Shown: positions 29,594-37,887 of the stretch, piece after piece
How the letters are laid out: each line of letters opens with the position of its first letter
How positions within the stretch are numbered: position 1 is the stretch's first letter
Assembly (NCBI RefSeq): GCF_001425575.1
Contig: NZ_LMRD01000008.1
Location: 408,081 to 472,080 of the forward strand
Length of the DNA stretch: 64,000 bases
Direction of reading: 5' to 3'
Source of the DNA: Aurantimonas sp. Leaf443
Lineage (GTDB): Bacteria; Pseudomonadota; Alphaproteobacteria; Rhizobiales; Rhizobiaceae
Program-made: the position numbers and the translations under genes
The notes under the pieces: model-generated
Told to the model about the DNA's origin: nothing
What the model saw: only the letters and a program-made list of their open reading frames with translations
Databases searched by the model: none

Positions 29594-30750
29594 GACACGA
29601 CCCTCAGGGCAGGCTGCAGCATGGGCTGCTCGAGCGCGGCGGAGGAGCGCACGAGATAGGGATCGGGGCGCACCGGCGCCTTGGCCTCCACCAGGATGTC
29701 GAACTGGCCGTCGTGCCGGGAGCGCCCGATGCGCGGGGTGAGATAGGCGTGGCGCGTGTCGGGATCGATCGAGACCGTGCCCTGCGGGGCCTCGATGCTC
29801 TGGCCGGCCACGCAGCGCCGGACCGCGCCGATCTCGGCCGTGCCCGCGGCCCCGAGCGCCCTGGCGAGCAGCTTGACGGCGACGAAGGCGGCCTCGGCCT
29901 CGGCGGAGGCCGCCGGCCCGTCGGGAAAGCTCCGGGCGTAGTCGGAGACGAAGGCGGCATTGGCCTCGCTCTTGACCGAGGCGAAATAGACCGAGGAGCT
30001 GAGATGGCCGTCGATCGCCTCCGGCCCGATCTCCATCAGCTCGGGTTCGGAGAGGTTGCAGCTGGCGATGGGCAGGAAGCGCGCCTGGTCGATGCCGCGC
30101 GCCCGGCATTCCCGCCGCATAGCCCGGAAGAAGGCGTAGGCGGATTCGCCGATCAGCGAGTTGAAGACGAAGTCGGGCGCGGCGTCGAGGACGGCGGCGA
30201 CGATGTGGGACATATCCGTCTCCCCCACCGGCAGGTAGCGCTCGGCCAGGACGCTGCCGCCGCGCTGCAGCAGCTCGTCGCGCAGGACGCGGTTGCTCTC
30301 CCAGGCCCAGATGTAGTTCGACCCGATGCAGAAGGCGCGCCGTCCGTGGCGGGCGACCAGGAACTCGACCAGCGGCAGGATGTGGTGGTTGGGCGCCGAG
30401 CCCGTGTAGACGACGTTCTCCGAACTTTCGAAACCCTCGTAATGGGCGGGGTACCACAGGAGCGCGTCGCGCTTCTCGAAGATCGGGATGACGTCCTTGC
30501 GCGAGGAGGACGTGTAGCAGCCGACGACGTGGCGGATGCCCTGCCCCAGCATGGCCTCCACCGCCGGCGCATAGGCCGAGAGGCAGCTCTGCGGATCGAC
30601 CACGACCGGGTCGAGGCGCAGGCCGGAGCCGGCCGCCTCGTTGACCTGCCGGCAGGCCAGGAGCGCCCCGTTGCGCATCGTCCGCCCCACCGTGCCGTAG
30701 GAGCCGGTGGCCGAGAAGAGGATGCCGATCGGGATGCTCGAACCTGTCAT
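29590..30750 (-). CDS. amiC: Amide-sensing negative regulator, AmiC-like
   Basis: Protein of 386 residues from ATG 30750, without a signal peptide, as expected for a cytoplasmic sensor built on a periplasmic-binding-protein fold. It opens with IPIGILFSATGSYGTVGRTM and has the family blocks VVVDPQSCLSAYAPAVE, GCYTSSSRKDVIPIFEK and LLWYPAHYEGFESSENVVYTG, with Tyr/Glu positions known to line the amide pocket. A longer frame starting at 30822 would read through the leader hairpins and lacks a ribosome site. First gene of the amide operon; it holds AmiR inactive when no amide is bound. Confidence 0.9.
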   Translation of the reverse strand: MTGSSIPIGILFSATGSYGTVGRTMRNGALLACRQVNEAAGSGLRLDPVVVDPQSCLSAYAPAVEAMLGQGIRHVVGCYTSSSRKDVIPIFEKRDALLWYPAHYEGFESSENVVYTGSAPNHHILPLVEFLVARHGRRAFCIGSNYIWAWESNRVLRDELLQRGGSVLAERYLPVGETDMSHIVAAVLDAAPDFVFNSLIGESAYAFFRAMRRECRARGIDQARFLPIASCNLSEPELMEIGPEAIDGHLSSSVYFASVKSEANAAFVSDYARSFPDGPAASAEAEAAFVAVKLLARALGAAGTAEIGAVRRCVAGQSIEAPQGTVSIDPDTRHAYLTPRIGRSRHDGQFDILVEAKAPVRPDPYLVRSSAALEQPMLQPALRVVS

Positions 30751-30770
30751 CGCACCGTCCAACGCAACAA

Positions 30771-30798
30771 GCCCCTCAGCATGGAAATGCTGCGGGGC
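30771..30798 (-). terminator. Intrinsic terminator in the amiC leader
   Basis: On the minus strand the sequence folds as GCCCC, G, CAGCA, loop UUUCCA, UGCUG, A, GGGGC: two 5-base stems separated by one G-A mismatch. It is followed by UUGUUGCGUU, which is U-rich for this genome. It lies 20 bases before the amiC start. Its 5' arm shares three bases with the second ANTAR-type hairpin (30796-30807), so the two structures are mutually exclusive. Confidence 0.7.
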
Positions 30799-30853
30799 GC
30801 CGTTGCCGAAATCGAGGGTCATCAGTCTGGCGCGTTGTTGGGCAGCCTTGCCC
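30796..30853 (-). promoter_or_regulatory. Candidate ANTAR target: two hexaloop hairpins in the amiC leader RNA
   Basis: Minus-strand RNA contains GGGC-AAGGCU-GCCC (30840-30853) and, 32 bases later, GGC-AACGGC-GCC (30796-30807). Both loops are six bases with A at position 1 and G at position 4, the two bases ANTAR proteins are known to require. The second stem is short (3 pairs), and its 3' arm is the start of the terminator stem at 30771-30798. AmiR encoded downstream is the obvious binder. The pairings are seen in sequence; binding is inferred. Confidence 0.6.
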
Positions 30854-30890
30854 TGCGCTTAAAGGTTAGGCTGACCTGTTCGCCCGCCGC

Positions 30891-30896
30891 TGTCAA
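30891..30896 (-). promoter_or_regulatory. Possible -35 box of the amide operon
   Basis: TTGACA on the minus strand, about 40 bases upstream of the first leader hairpin. No good -10 hexamer lies 16-18 bases downstream, so the assignment is weak. Confidence 0.25.
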
Positions 30897-31022
30897 GCGG
30901 CGTTTTCAAGTCATGCGATGCGACGCGCGGACGGCTTGCGCCGGAGGCCGAAACCCGGCGACGCTCACGCACGGGGGCGCGCCAGGGGGGCGCGCCGCGG
31001 CAAGGCAGGATGGAGACAGGCG

Positions 31023-31784
31023 ATGGATCTGGGACTCAAGGGGCGCAAGGCGCTCGTCACCGGCGGCACGCGCGGCATCGGCCTCGCGATCGCCCGAACG
31101 CTCGCCGAGGAGGGCGCGGATGTCGCGCTCTGCGCCCGCGACGGGGCGCTCGCGCTGAGCATGGCGGAGGATCTCGCCAGGCTCGGCGTTTCAACCCTCG
31201 GCCGTGGCGTCGACGTCTCGGACGCGGCCGCGCTGAAAGGCTTCGTGGAGGAGGCCGCGCGCACGCTGGGCGGGCTCGACATCGTCGTCGCCAATGTCAG
31301 CGCGCTCGCCGTCGGGAGCGACGAGGAGAGCTGGCGACAGGGCTTCGAGACCGACATACTGGGCACGGTGCGCCTCGTCGACGCGGCCATGCCGAGCCTC
31401 GAGAAGAGCGACTGCGGCTCGATCGTGACGATCGCCTCGGTCTCGGGCCGCGAGATCGACTTCGCCGCCGGCCCCTACGGCGCCTTCAAGGCCGCCCTCA
31501 TCCACTACACGCAGGGGTTGGCCTATCGCCTGGCGCCCCGGAACATCCGCGCCAACACCGTGTCGCCCGGCAACACCTACTTTCCCGGCGGGGTCTGGAC
31601 GCAGATCGAGGCCGGCAATCCCGAACTCTTCGCCGCTTCGCTCGCCCTCAACCCGACCGGCCGCATGGCCACCCCGCAGGAGATCGCCAACGCCGCCGTC
31701 TTCCTGGCGAGCCCCGTGGCGAGCTTCGTCACCGGCACCAATCTCGTCGTCGACGGCGCCCTCACCCGCGGCGTCCAGTTCTGA
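31023..31784 (+). CDS. Short-chain dehydrogenase/reductase
   Basis: Protein of 253 residues of the classical SDR family. The cofactor motif is TGGTRGIGLAIA, the segment after strand 4 reads IVVANVSALAVG (a variant of NNAG), and the catalytic Ser-Tyr-Lys lie in IASVSGREIDFAAGPYGAFK. The C-terminus VTGTNLVVDGALTRGVQF is typical of 3-oxoacyl reductase-like members. An arginine-containing CARDG after strand 2 favours NADPH. It is divergent from amiC and has no operon partner, so the substrate is unknown. Confidence 0.85.
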   Translation: MDLGLKGRKALVTGGTRGIGLAIARTLAEEGADVALCARDGALALSMAEDLARLGVSTLGRGVDVSDAAALKGFVEEAARTLGGLDIVVANVSALAVGSDEESWRQGFETDILGTVRLVDAAMPSLEKSDCGSIVTIASVSGREIDFAAGPYGAFKAALIHYTQGLAYRLAPRNIRANTVSPGNTYFPGGVWTQIEAGNPELFAASLALNPTGRMATPQEIANAAVFLASPVASFVTGTNLVVDGALTRGVQF

Positions 31785-31947
31785 ACCGGCGGCCTGCGCC
31801 GGCCGAAACGCCCGAACGGGCTGGCGGAGCGAACGGGCGAGGCGTCATCCGTCAAACGCCCGGCGCCGCGCCGTCGGCCGCTGCACGCCCGGCGGGAATG
31901 CAGCGCGCCGAGGCGCGCCGCACGGTCCGGGCCGGGCGGCGCGTCCG

Positions 31948-33372
31948 CTACTGGCGGGCGTAGACGTCCTCGATGCGCACGATGTCGTCCTCGCCGGTAT
32001 AGCTGCCGACCTGGATCTCGATGATCTTCAGGTCGATCTTGCCGGGATTGTGCATCCGGTGCGTGCAGCCGATCGGCAGATAGGCCGCCTCGTTCTCGTG
32101 ATAGTATTTCACCGTCCCGTCGATCGTCACCTCGGCGGTGCCGTGCACGACGACCCAGTGCTCGGCGCGGTGATGGTGGCGCTGCAGCGAGAGGATGCCG
32201 CCGGGCTTGACGCAGATATGCTTCACCTGGAAGCGGTCGCCGATGTCGATGCGCTGGTACCAGCCCCAGGGCCGGTGGATGCGCAGGTGGTCGGTGGCGG
32301 CCTCGTGGCCGGCCGCGACGAGCTGGGCGACGAGATCCTTGACCTTGGGCGCCTCGCTCTTGGCCGCGACCAGGACGGCATCGGCGGTGGACACGACCAC
32401 CACGTCGTCGAGCCCGACGACGGCCGTCAGGATCCCGTCCGAGCGCACGAGGCTGTTGCGGGTGCCGAGAACGCTGACCGGACCCTCGATGACGTTGCCC
32501 TGCGCGTCCGCCGGCTTCACGTCGTAGATCGAATCCCAGGAGCCGACGTCGGACCAGCCGAAGGAGGCGCGCACGACGCCGGCCCGCCGCGTCTTCTCCA
32601 TCACGGCGTAGTCGATCGAGATCTTCGGCGCGCGGCGGAAGGCGTCCGCGTCGAGGCGCAGGAATTCCAGATCCCGCCGGCCGGCGGCGAGCGAGGCCGA
32701 GACGGCCGAGACGACGTCGGGCGCCTCCTGGCGCAGTTCCTCCATCATCGCGTCCGCCCGGTAGAGGAAGTTGCCGCTGTTCCAGACGAGCCCGTCCGCC
32801 ACATAGGCCTCGGCGCGCGCCCGGTCGGGCTTCTCCACGAAGCGCTCGAGCGCGAACGTGCCCTCGACGCCGAGCGGCGCCCCGACCTCGATATAGCCGT
32901 AGGCGACGGAGGGAGAGGTCGGCTCGATGCCGAGCGTCATGATGCGCCCGTCCTCGGCGGCCCGCGCCGCGCGCAGGCAGTCCTCGACGAAGGCGTCGGT
33001 GCCCGTCACCACGTGGTCGGCCGCCAGCACGAGGCAGATCGCCTCGGGGTCGCGCTCCATGGCCTTCAGTGTTCCGGCCGCAACCGCCGCGGCGGAGTCG
33101 CGCCGCTCGGGCTCGAGCAGGATCTCGCCCTCGCGGCCCAGAAGACGCATCTGCTCGGCCACGATGAAGCGGAAGTCGTTGCCGGTGACGACGATCGGAG
33201 GCCCGAATTGCGGGCCGCTCACGCGCTCCAGCGTCGCCTGGAACGTCGATCCGCCCGCGTCCATCAGGGGGATGAACTGCTTGGGCATCGTCTCGCGCGA
33301 CAGCGGCCAGAGCCGTGTGCCGGAGCCGCCCGCCATGATGATCGGAATGATCGTCCGCACTGTGCCTGCCAT
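31948..33372 (-). CDS. manC: Bifunctional mannose-1-phosphate guanylyltransferase/mannose-6-phosphate isomerase
   Basis: Protein of 474 residues. The N-terminal nucleotidyltransferase has MAGGSGTRLWPLSRETMPKQ with the pyrophosphorylase Gly/Arg/Lys residues, then LAADHVV, FVEKPD and WNSGNFLYRA. The C-terminal type II isomerase cupin has HRPWGWYQRIDIGDRFQVKH, LSLQRHHHRAEHWVVVHG and the late CTHRMHNPGK metal histidines. It makes GDP-mannose for exopolysaccharide or LPS. ATG 33372 is preferred over an in-frame start 28 codons upstream. No polysaccharide genes adjoin it, so it acts as a stand-alone housekeeping gene here. Confidence 0.93.
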   Translation of the reverse strand: MAGTVRTIIPIIMAGGSGTRLWPLSRETMPKQFIPLMDAGGSTFQATLERVSGPQFGPPIVVTGNDFRFIVAEQMRLLGREGEILLEPERRDSAAAVAAGTLKAMERDPEAICLVLAADHVVTGTDAFVEDCLRAARAAEDGRIMTLGIEPTSPSVAYGYIEVGAPLGVEGTFALERFVEKPDRARAEAYVADGLVWNSGNFLYRADAMMEELRQEAPDVVSAVSASLAAGRRDLEFLRLDADAFRRAPKISIDYAVMEKTRRAGVVRASFGWSDVGSWDSIYDVKPADAQGNVIEGPVSVLGTRNSLVRSDGILTAVVGLDDVVVVSTADAVLVAAKSEAPKVKDLVAQLVAAGHEAATDHLRIHRPWGWYQRIDIGDRFQVKHICVKPGGILSLQRHHHRAEHWVVVHGTAEVTIDGTVKYYHENEAAYLPIGCTHRMHNPGKIDLKIIEIQVGSYTGEDDIVRIEDVYARQ

Positions 33373-33456
33373 CCCCGTCGCTCGAGCCTTGCCAAGGCGT
33401 TCCTGCGGCACCTCTAATGACGCGCTCCGCCCGCAACAAGGCCGATCTGCGCGCAA

Positions 33457-33510
33457 GCGCGTGTTTTCGCGAGCGAAGCGGCGACCGGGGCAGGTCGCGA
33501 AAGCACGCGC
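33457..33510. terminator. Terminator hairpin after the RibD-like gene
   Basis: Inverted repeat of 16 bases with one mismatch position (GCGCGTGTTTTCGCGA against TCGCGAAAGCACGCGC) and a 22-base loop. It lies between the stop of the RibD-like gene (33547) and the manC start (33372), both on the minus strand, and probably insulates manC. Confidence 0.55.
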
Positions 33511-33546
33511 CGGCGCGCGCGGCCGATCGCCGGGGGCGAGCGGCCT

Positions 33547-34251
33547 TCAGGAGGGGGTGACGGCGTAGCGCAGGTGCAGGAGGTCGTGCTCCAGCGTCTC
33601 GACCCCGAGAAGGGTCAGCTCGACCTTGCCCTGGAGACCCTCCGTTCCGAAGACGGCGATGGTCTCCTCGCCGACGCGCCCGACCAGCGCCGGCGCCAGG
33701 ACGAGGCTCAGTTCGTCGACGAGGCCGGCGGCGAGGAACGAGCCGTTCACGCCCCCGCCCCCCTCCAGCAGCAGATGCCCGATCCCGAATTCGCGCCGCA
33801 GCACCGCGAGGGCCGTGCCGAGGTCGATCTCCGGCCCCTCCGCCACGATGTAGGACACGCCGTCGCCGGCAAGCTCCGCCAGGTGGCGGTCCTCGACGCC
33901 GCCGCCCAGAAGCACCACGACGGGATCGCCGCCGATATCGCCCTTGGCGAAATGCAGCTTGCCGGAGCGGTCCACCGCGACCGCGTAGGTCTTCGCATCC
34001 CGGCGGGCGACATGAACCGGGCGCTCCACCGCGCCGTGCCCGGCCGGCGGGTGCGGCGCGCCCTTGGCCATCTCGGCCATGGTCACGCGGCCGACGAGCC
34101 AGGCGTCGGCGGCAATCGCGTCGTGGATCCCCTCGTAGGCCGCGCTCCAGTCCTTCACGACACCCTTCGGGCTCTTCGTGTAGCGGCTGGGATGGAGCCC
34201 GCCGTCGAGGGACGAGGTCATGTGGCAGGTGACTTTGGGGCGGTCGTTCAC
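33547..34251 (-). CDS. RibD C-terminal/dihydrofolate reductase-like oxidoreductase
   Basis: Protein of 234 residues from GTG 34251, with GGAAAG upstream. It belongs to the stand-alone RibD_C (bacterial bifunctional deaminase-reductase C-terminal) family, NADPH-binding with a DHFR-like fold. Signature parts are the N-terminal VTCHMTSSLDGGLHPSRYTK, AWLVGRVTMAEMAKG, and LLLEGGGGVNGSFLAAGLVD followed by ELSLVLAPALVG. There is no deaminase domain and no riboflavin gene nearby, so a role in riboflavin synthesis is unlikely. The frame is open far upstream but without family sequence. Confidence 0.82.
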   Translation of the reverse strand: MNDRPKVTCHMTSSLDGGLHPSRYTKSPKGVVKDWSAAYEGIHDAIAADAWLVGRVTMAEMAKGAPHPPAGHGAVERPVHVARRDAKTYAVAVDRSGKLHFAKGDIGGDPVVVLLGGGVEDRHLAELAGDGVSYIVAEGPEIDLGTALAVLRREFGIGHLLLEGGGGVNGSFLAAGLVDELSLVLAPALVGRVGEETIAVFGTEGLQGKVELTLLGVETLEHDLLHLRYAVTPS

Positions 34252-34495
34252 GCGCTTTCCTTCCGGCGATGCTTGAGGTTCGAGGCGTCGAGGGGCGGGG
34301 CGCGCCCTCGCCGTCCGACGCCCCTTCCAACGCGTCACGAAGCGCTCGGCTCCCGTCGGAACGGTCCGCCCCTCCGGTTTGCCCCGTTCGGGCGGACGGG
34401 CGTCGAAAGGGCGCCGGGCCGAAACGACGGCGCCGTGCGGCTGGCGACGCACGGCGCTGTTCCATCTGGGGGCGTGGCGTTCAGACCGGCGCGCC

Positions 34496-36526
34496 TCAGG
34501 CGCGGCGTCGCTCGAACCCTCCGTCGAGATCAACGTCGAAGCCCTGCGCCGCGACCGGGGCGGCCTTCGGCGGCGAGGCCGGCCGCAGCGCGGTCACGGT
34601 CGCGGCGGGGGCCGGCGCGTGGACCGCGCCGCCTTGGCCCATGCCCTCCAGCCGGAAGAAGCCCGTCCGCTCGTTGAGGTTCACGGCCTCGCCGGACAGG
34701 GCCTCGGCGGTCGCCGTCATCTCGGTCGCCGCGCCCGAATTGGCCTGGGTGACCTGGTCGAGCTGGGTGATGGCCTGGTTGATCTGCTCGATGCCGACGG
34801 ACTGCTCGCGGCAGGCCGCCGAGATTTCCGAGACCAGTTCGGCCGTGCGCTGGATGTCCGGCACGAGCGCGGAGAGCATGCGGCCGGCCTCGTCGGAGAT
34901 GGAGAGCGTGGAGCTCGACAGTTCGCCGATCTCGGTCGCCGCGGCCTGACTGCGCTCGGCGAGCTTGCGCACTTCGGACGCCACCACCGCGAAGCCCTTG
35001 CCGTGGGTGCCCGCGCGCGCGGCCTCGATGGCCGCGTTCAGGGCCAGAAGGTCGGTCTGGCGCGCGATCTCCTGCACGACGCGGATCTTGTCGGAAATGG
35101 CGCGCATCGCCTCCACCGCCTTGGAGACCGCCTCGCCGCTCTTCTCGGCGCTGACGCTCGCCTGGCGGGCGATCGTCTCGGTCTGCGTGGCGTTGTCGGC
35201 GTTCTGGCGCACGTTCGCCGTCATCTGCTCGACGGCGGCGGAAGTCTCCTCGGAGGCTGCGGCCTGCTCGGTCGAGCCCGAGGAGAGCTGTTCGGCGGTC
35301 GCCGCCGACTGGCGCGAGCCGCTCGCCACCTGCGCGGCCGAGTCGATGACGCCCGAGACGATCTCGTTCAGCTTCACCCGCATCTGGCAGATCGTCGTCA
35401 GCAGATCTCCAATCTCGTCGCGATAGTTGTGGGCGATGCGTTCGGAAATGTCGCCGCCGCCGATCTTGCGGGCGTGGTGCATGGCGAGCTTGAGCCCGCG
35501 ATCAATGGAGACCGAAATCCAGGACGCCGCCGCGATGCCGAGGCAAACGGCGACGACAATGACGATTACGAGCATGTTTCTGGTCGAGATGTAGGTTTTC
35601 TCGGTCGTCTCCTGCATGGCCGTGGCCACCTTGCCCTCGAATGCGATAAGATCGGCGACCTGGTTGTTGATCTCCAGAGTAAGCGGGCGCACCGTGTTGA
35701 TGGCGATGTTGGTGGCCTCGGCGTCGGTATTGACGGTGCCGAGCGCGAATATCTTCTGCATCACGGCGAGCAGCTCGTCGGCGGAAGCTGCGACTTCGTT
35801 GATCTGGACCGCGAAGGGTGTGGCCAAGCCGGCAGCCCTGTAATCGTCTAAGTGTTTGCGAAAACTCGCAAGCCCGTCCGCGAAGACTGGCTTTGCAGCA
35901 TCGATCCGCGCCGGATCGCTCTCGGCGACGGCCGTGATCATCAGGAAGCGCAATGTCTGCAGTTCGACGCGCAGGTCGGCGTTGATGGAGCGCGCCGGCC
36001 CGTCGAAGCCGCCGGCGAGCATGGCCTGGCGCGTGGCGTTGAGGCGCTCCAGCATCCGGGTCCCGAGAAGCCCGCCCTTCTGCGCGTTGAGTTCCAGCGC
36101 CCGGACGATGGAATTCTGCTGCGAGAGGTCCATCGCCCTGATGGCGGCCTCCTTCCACGCCTGGAGATTGGCGAGGATCGCGTTCGCCTCGGCCACGGCC
36201 CCCGTCTCCGCCGGGGTGATGGCGTCGCGGAACTCGGTCAGCGTCTTCACGACGCTGGCATGGGTATCTTCCACGGTCTTGCGGCGCTCGAGCTTCAGCG
36301 CGTCGTCGTCAACCATGACAAGTGCGTTCAGCGAGCGCCCCATCGTCTCGACCCGTCGCGCGATCTCGCCGAGGCGGTTGGACTGGGTGTAGGGACCCTT
36401 GGCAAAGTCCTTCATCGTGTCGTTGGCCGAGCCGAGACTGGCGATGCCGAGGTAACCGGAAACGGCGAGCATGAGGAGTACGGCCCCGAAGGCACCGGCA
36501 AGTTTCGTCCTAATCGTGAGGCGCAT
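34496..36526 (-). CDS. Methyl-accepting chemotaxis protein
   Basis: Protein of 676 residues. Membrane segment 1 is at residues 9-30, a helical periplasmic sensory region of about 280 residues follows, and segment 2 is near 318-338 ([19 protein letters not shown]). HAMP and signalling domains contain [20 protein letters not shown] and [19 protein letters not shown] with glutamine/glutamate methylation-type helices on either side. The cytoplasmic half is nearly the same as that of the 19402-21141 receptor, and both end in a Pro/Ala-rich tail with a short acidic-aromatic motif ([15 protein letters not shown] here). Ligand unknown. Confidence 0.92.
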   Translation of the reverse strand: MRLTIRTKLAGAFGAVLLMLAVSGYLGIASLGSANDTMKDFAKGPYTQSNRLGEIARRVETMGRSLNALVMVDDDALKLERRKTVEDTHASVVKTLTEFRDAITPAETGAVAEANAILANLQAWKEAAIRAMDLSQQNSIVRALELNAQKGGLLGTRMLERLNATRQAMLAGGFDGPARSINADLRVELQTLRFLMITAVAESDPARIDAAKPVFADGLASFRKHLDDYRAAGLATPFAVQINEVAASADELLAVMQKIFALGTVNTDAEATNIAINTVRPLTLEINNQVADLIAFEGKVATAMQETTEKTYISTRNMLVIVIVVAVCLGIAAASWISVSIDRGLKLAMHHARKIGGGDISERIAHNYRDEIGDLLTTICQMRVKLNEIVSGVIDSAAQVASGSRQSAATAEQLSSGSTEQAAASEETSAAVEQMTANVRQNADNATQTETIARQASVSAEKSGEAVSKAVEAMRAISDKIRVVQEIARQTDLLALNAAIEAARAGTHGKGFAVVASEVRKLAERSQAAATEIGELSSSTLSISDEAGRMLSALVPDIQRTAELVSEISAACREQSVGIEQINQAITQLDQVTQANSGAATEMTATAEALSGEAVNLNERTGFFRLEGMGQGGAVHAPAPAATVTALRPASPPKAAPVAAQGFDVDLDGGFERRRA

Positions 36527-36771
36527 CGCGTGGGTCCACCGGGAGGAAATGATGCCCTAGCGATAGCGGTAGAAAATTGATGAGCGATCTACGATCCCGG
36601 GCCCGCGGGCAGCACGATTCGTTAACCCGTCCGTGCTTGCGGCCGGTTCCTCCGCGGATCACGGGCGCGCCGCGCATCCTTTGGCCCCCGGCGGCGTTGG
36701 GCAGGCATGAAGGATCGGCGCACCGATCGATCGGGCACGCGCCGGGCGCGTGCGGCAGATGGAGAGACGAG

Positions 36772-37176
36772 ATGGAACTTCCCCAGGGCGCGACGGTCGC
36801 CGTCGCAGACGGCCAGAAGCTCAGCCTGTTCGTGAACGAGGGCGACGCGGCGAACCCGAAGCTCGCAGCCCAGCCGAACGTCGCGGTCAACACCGACAAC
36901 AAGAGCGGCGGCATGGGCCATAGCAGTTCATCGGCCAATCCCGACGACGACACGCAGGACGAGGACGGCTTCTCCGCCGGCGTCGTGGCGATCCTCAACA
37001 AGCATGCCGTCGAGGGCAAGCTGAAGCACCTCGTCGTCGTCGCCGCGCCCCGGGCGCTCGGCGAGATGCGCAAGCACTACCATGCCAAGCTGAAGGACGT
37101 GCTCGTCGGCGAGATCTCCAAGGACCTCACCGGCCACACGAGCGCCGAGATCGAGAAGGCCATCGCCGCGGCCTGA
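36772..37176 (+). CDS. Host attachment family protein
   Basis: Protein of 134 residues of the family named after an Agrobacterium protein required for attachment to host cells. Visible features are an N-terminal TVAVADGQKLSLFVNEGD strand pair, a Ser/Asp-rich variable middle (GHSSSSANPDDDTQDEDG), and a C-terminal half with LKHLVVVAAPRALGEMRKHY and EISKDLTGHTSAEIEKAI, which resembles the eRF1-like fold of this family. The start at 36772 has GGAGAG 8-10 bases upstream. Cytoplasmic, molecular role unknown. Divergent from the upstream chemoreceptor gene. Confidence 0.78.
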   Translation: MELPQGATVAVADGQKLSLFVNEGDAANPKLAAQPNVAVNTDNKSGGMGHSSSSANPDDDTQDEDGFSAGVVAILNKHAVEGKLKHLVVVAAPRALGEMRKHYHAKLKDVLVGEISKDLTGHTSAEIEKAIAAA

Positions 37177-37245
37177 CCGCCGCGCCGCGACCGGCCGCCA
37201 CCGCGCCCCGGCGCGGGCGGCCGCCTTCGATCGCATCACGAAGAT

Positions 37246-37281
37246 GCCGGCGGAGGAAGGCTCCTGCCCTCCTCCGCCGGC
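37246..37281. terminator. Bidirectional terminator hairpin
   Basis: Perfect 12-base inverted repeat GCCGGCGGAGGA / TCCTCCGCCGGC with a 12-base loop in the 321-base gap between the convergent host-attachment gene and the minus-strand efflux genes. Nothing else is recognisable in 37177-37497 apart from further GC-rich dyads. Confidence 0.6.
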
Positions 37282-37497
37282 GATGCATGAAACGGGTCCC
37301 GCGGGCGGCCGCGATCCAGCCCGCGAGGCGTTCCGCGGCCCCGTCCGAAGGTCCGCCGGGCATGGCGGCAGGGACCTCTGCCTGGGCCGCCGCCAGAGGC
37401 GCGGCGACGGCGGCGATCCGGACCTGTCCCCTCGGTGTTCTCCCTTGATGGTCTCCGGTCGTCTTCGGTCCGGGACGGATGACCGCCGCCCCTGCGG

Positions 37498-37863
37498 TCA
37501 GTCGAACTTCGCCTGCGAGGTCTTGCCGTCGGGGCCGGTGAGCTGGACCGCTCCCTTGACGGGCCCCTCGGACGGGCTTGCGAGCGTCCCCGACAGGAAC
37601 GGACCGGACGCGCTGAGCGGGATCCGGGCGGGCTTGCCGCCGAGAAGGAGGAGCGCGGTGCCCTTGAAGCCGTCGGCCGGCAGCGGCGCGTCGGCGGCAT
37701 CGCTCACGAACACCTTCACCTCGCTTCCCGCCGCGACGAGCTCGACATGGAGGGCGCCGGCATCGACGAGCGTGCCGCCGTTCGGCCCCTTGCGGGGTTC
37801 GTGGGCGCCGGCGTCCCCCGAGGCGAGGAGGGCGGCGGCGAGGATCAGCGTGCGGATGGTCAT
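37498..37863 (-). CDS. Small exported protein of the metal efflux cluster
   Basis: Protein of 121 residues with a signal peptide (TIRTLILAAALLASGDAGA, then HEPRKGPNGG). The mature part is a small beta-rich domain with VELVAAGSEVKVFVSD and a repeated hydrophobic-charged pattern. It carries the HEP/HGG-like N-terminus seen in exported companions of heavy-metal RND pumps. It follows the RND gene by 24 bases and ends the cluster. Possible periplasmic metal carrier; there is no CusF-type Met/Trp site to support a specific metal. Confidence 0.6.
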   Translation of the reverse strand: MTIRTLILAAALLASGDAGAHEPRKGPNGGTLVDAGALHVELVAAGSEVKVFVSDAADAPLPADGFKGTALLLLGGKPARIPLSASGPFLSGTLASPSEGPVKGAVQLTGPDGKTSQAKFD

Positions 37864-37887
37864 GGGGTCGGGTCTCCGGTGACGGGA

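Noticed and set aside
30750..30822. Longer amiC start at 30822
   Set aside because: It would place the hexaloop and terminator hairpins inside the coding region, has no ribosome site, and adds residues not seen in AmiC proteins.
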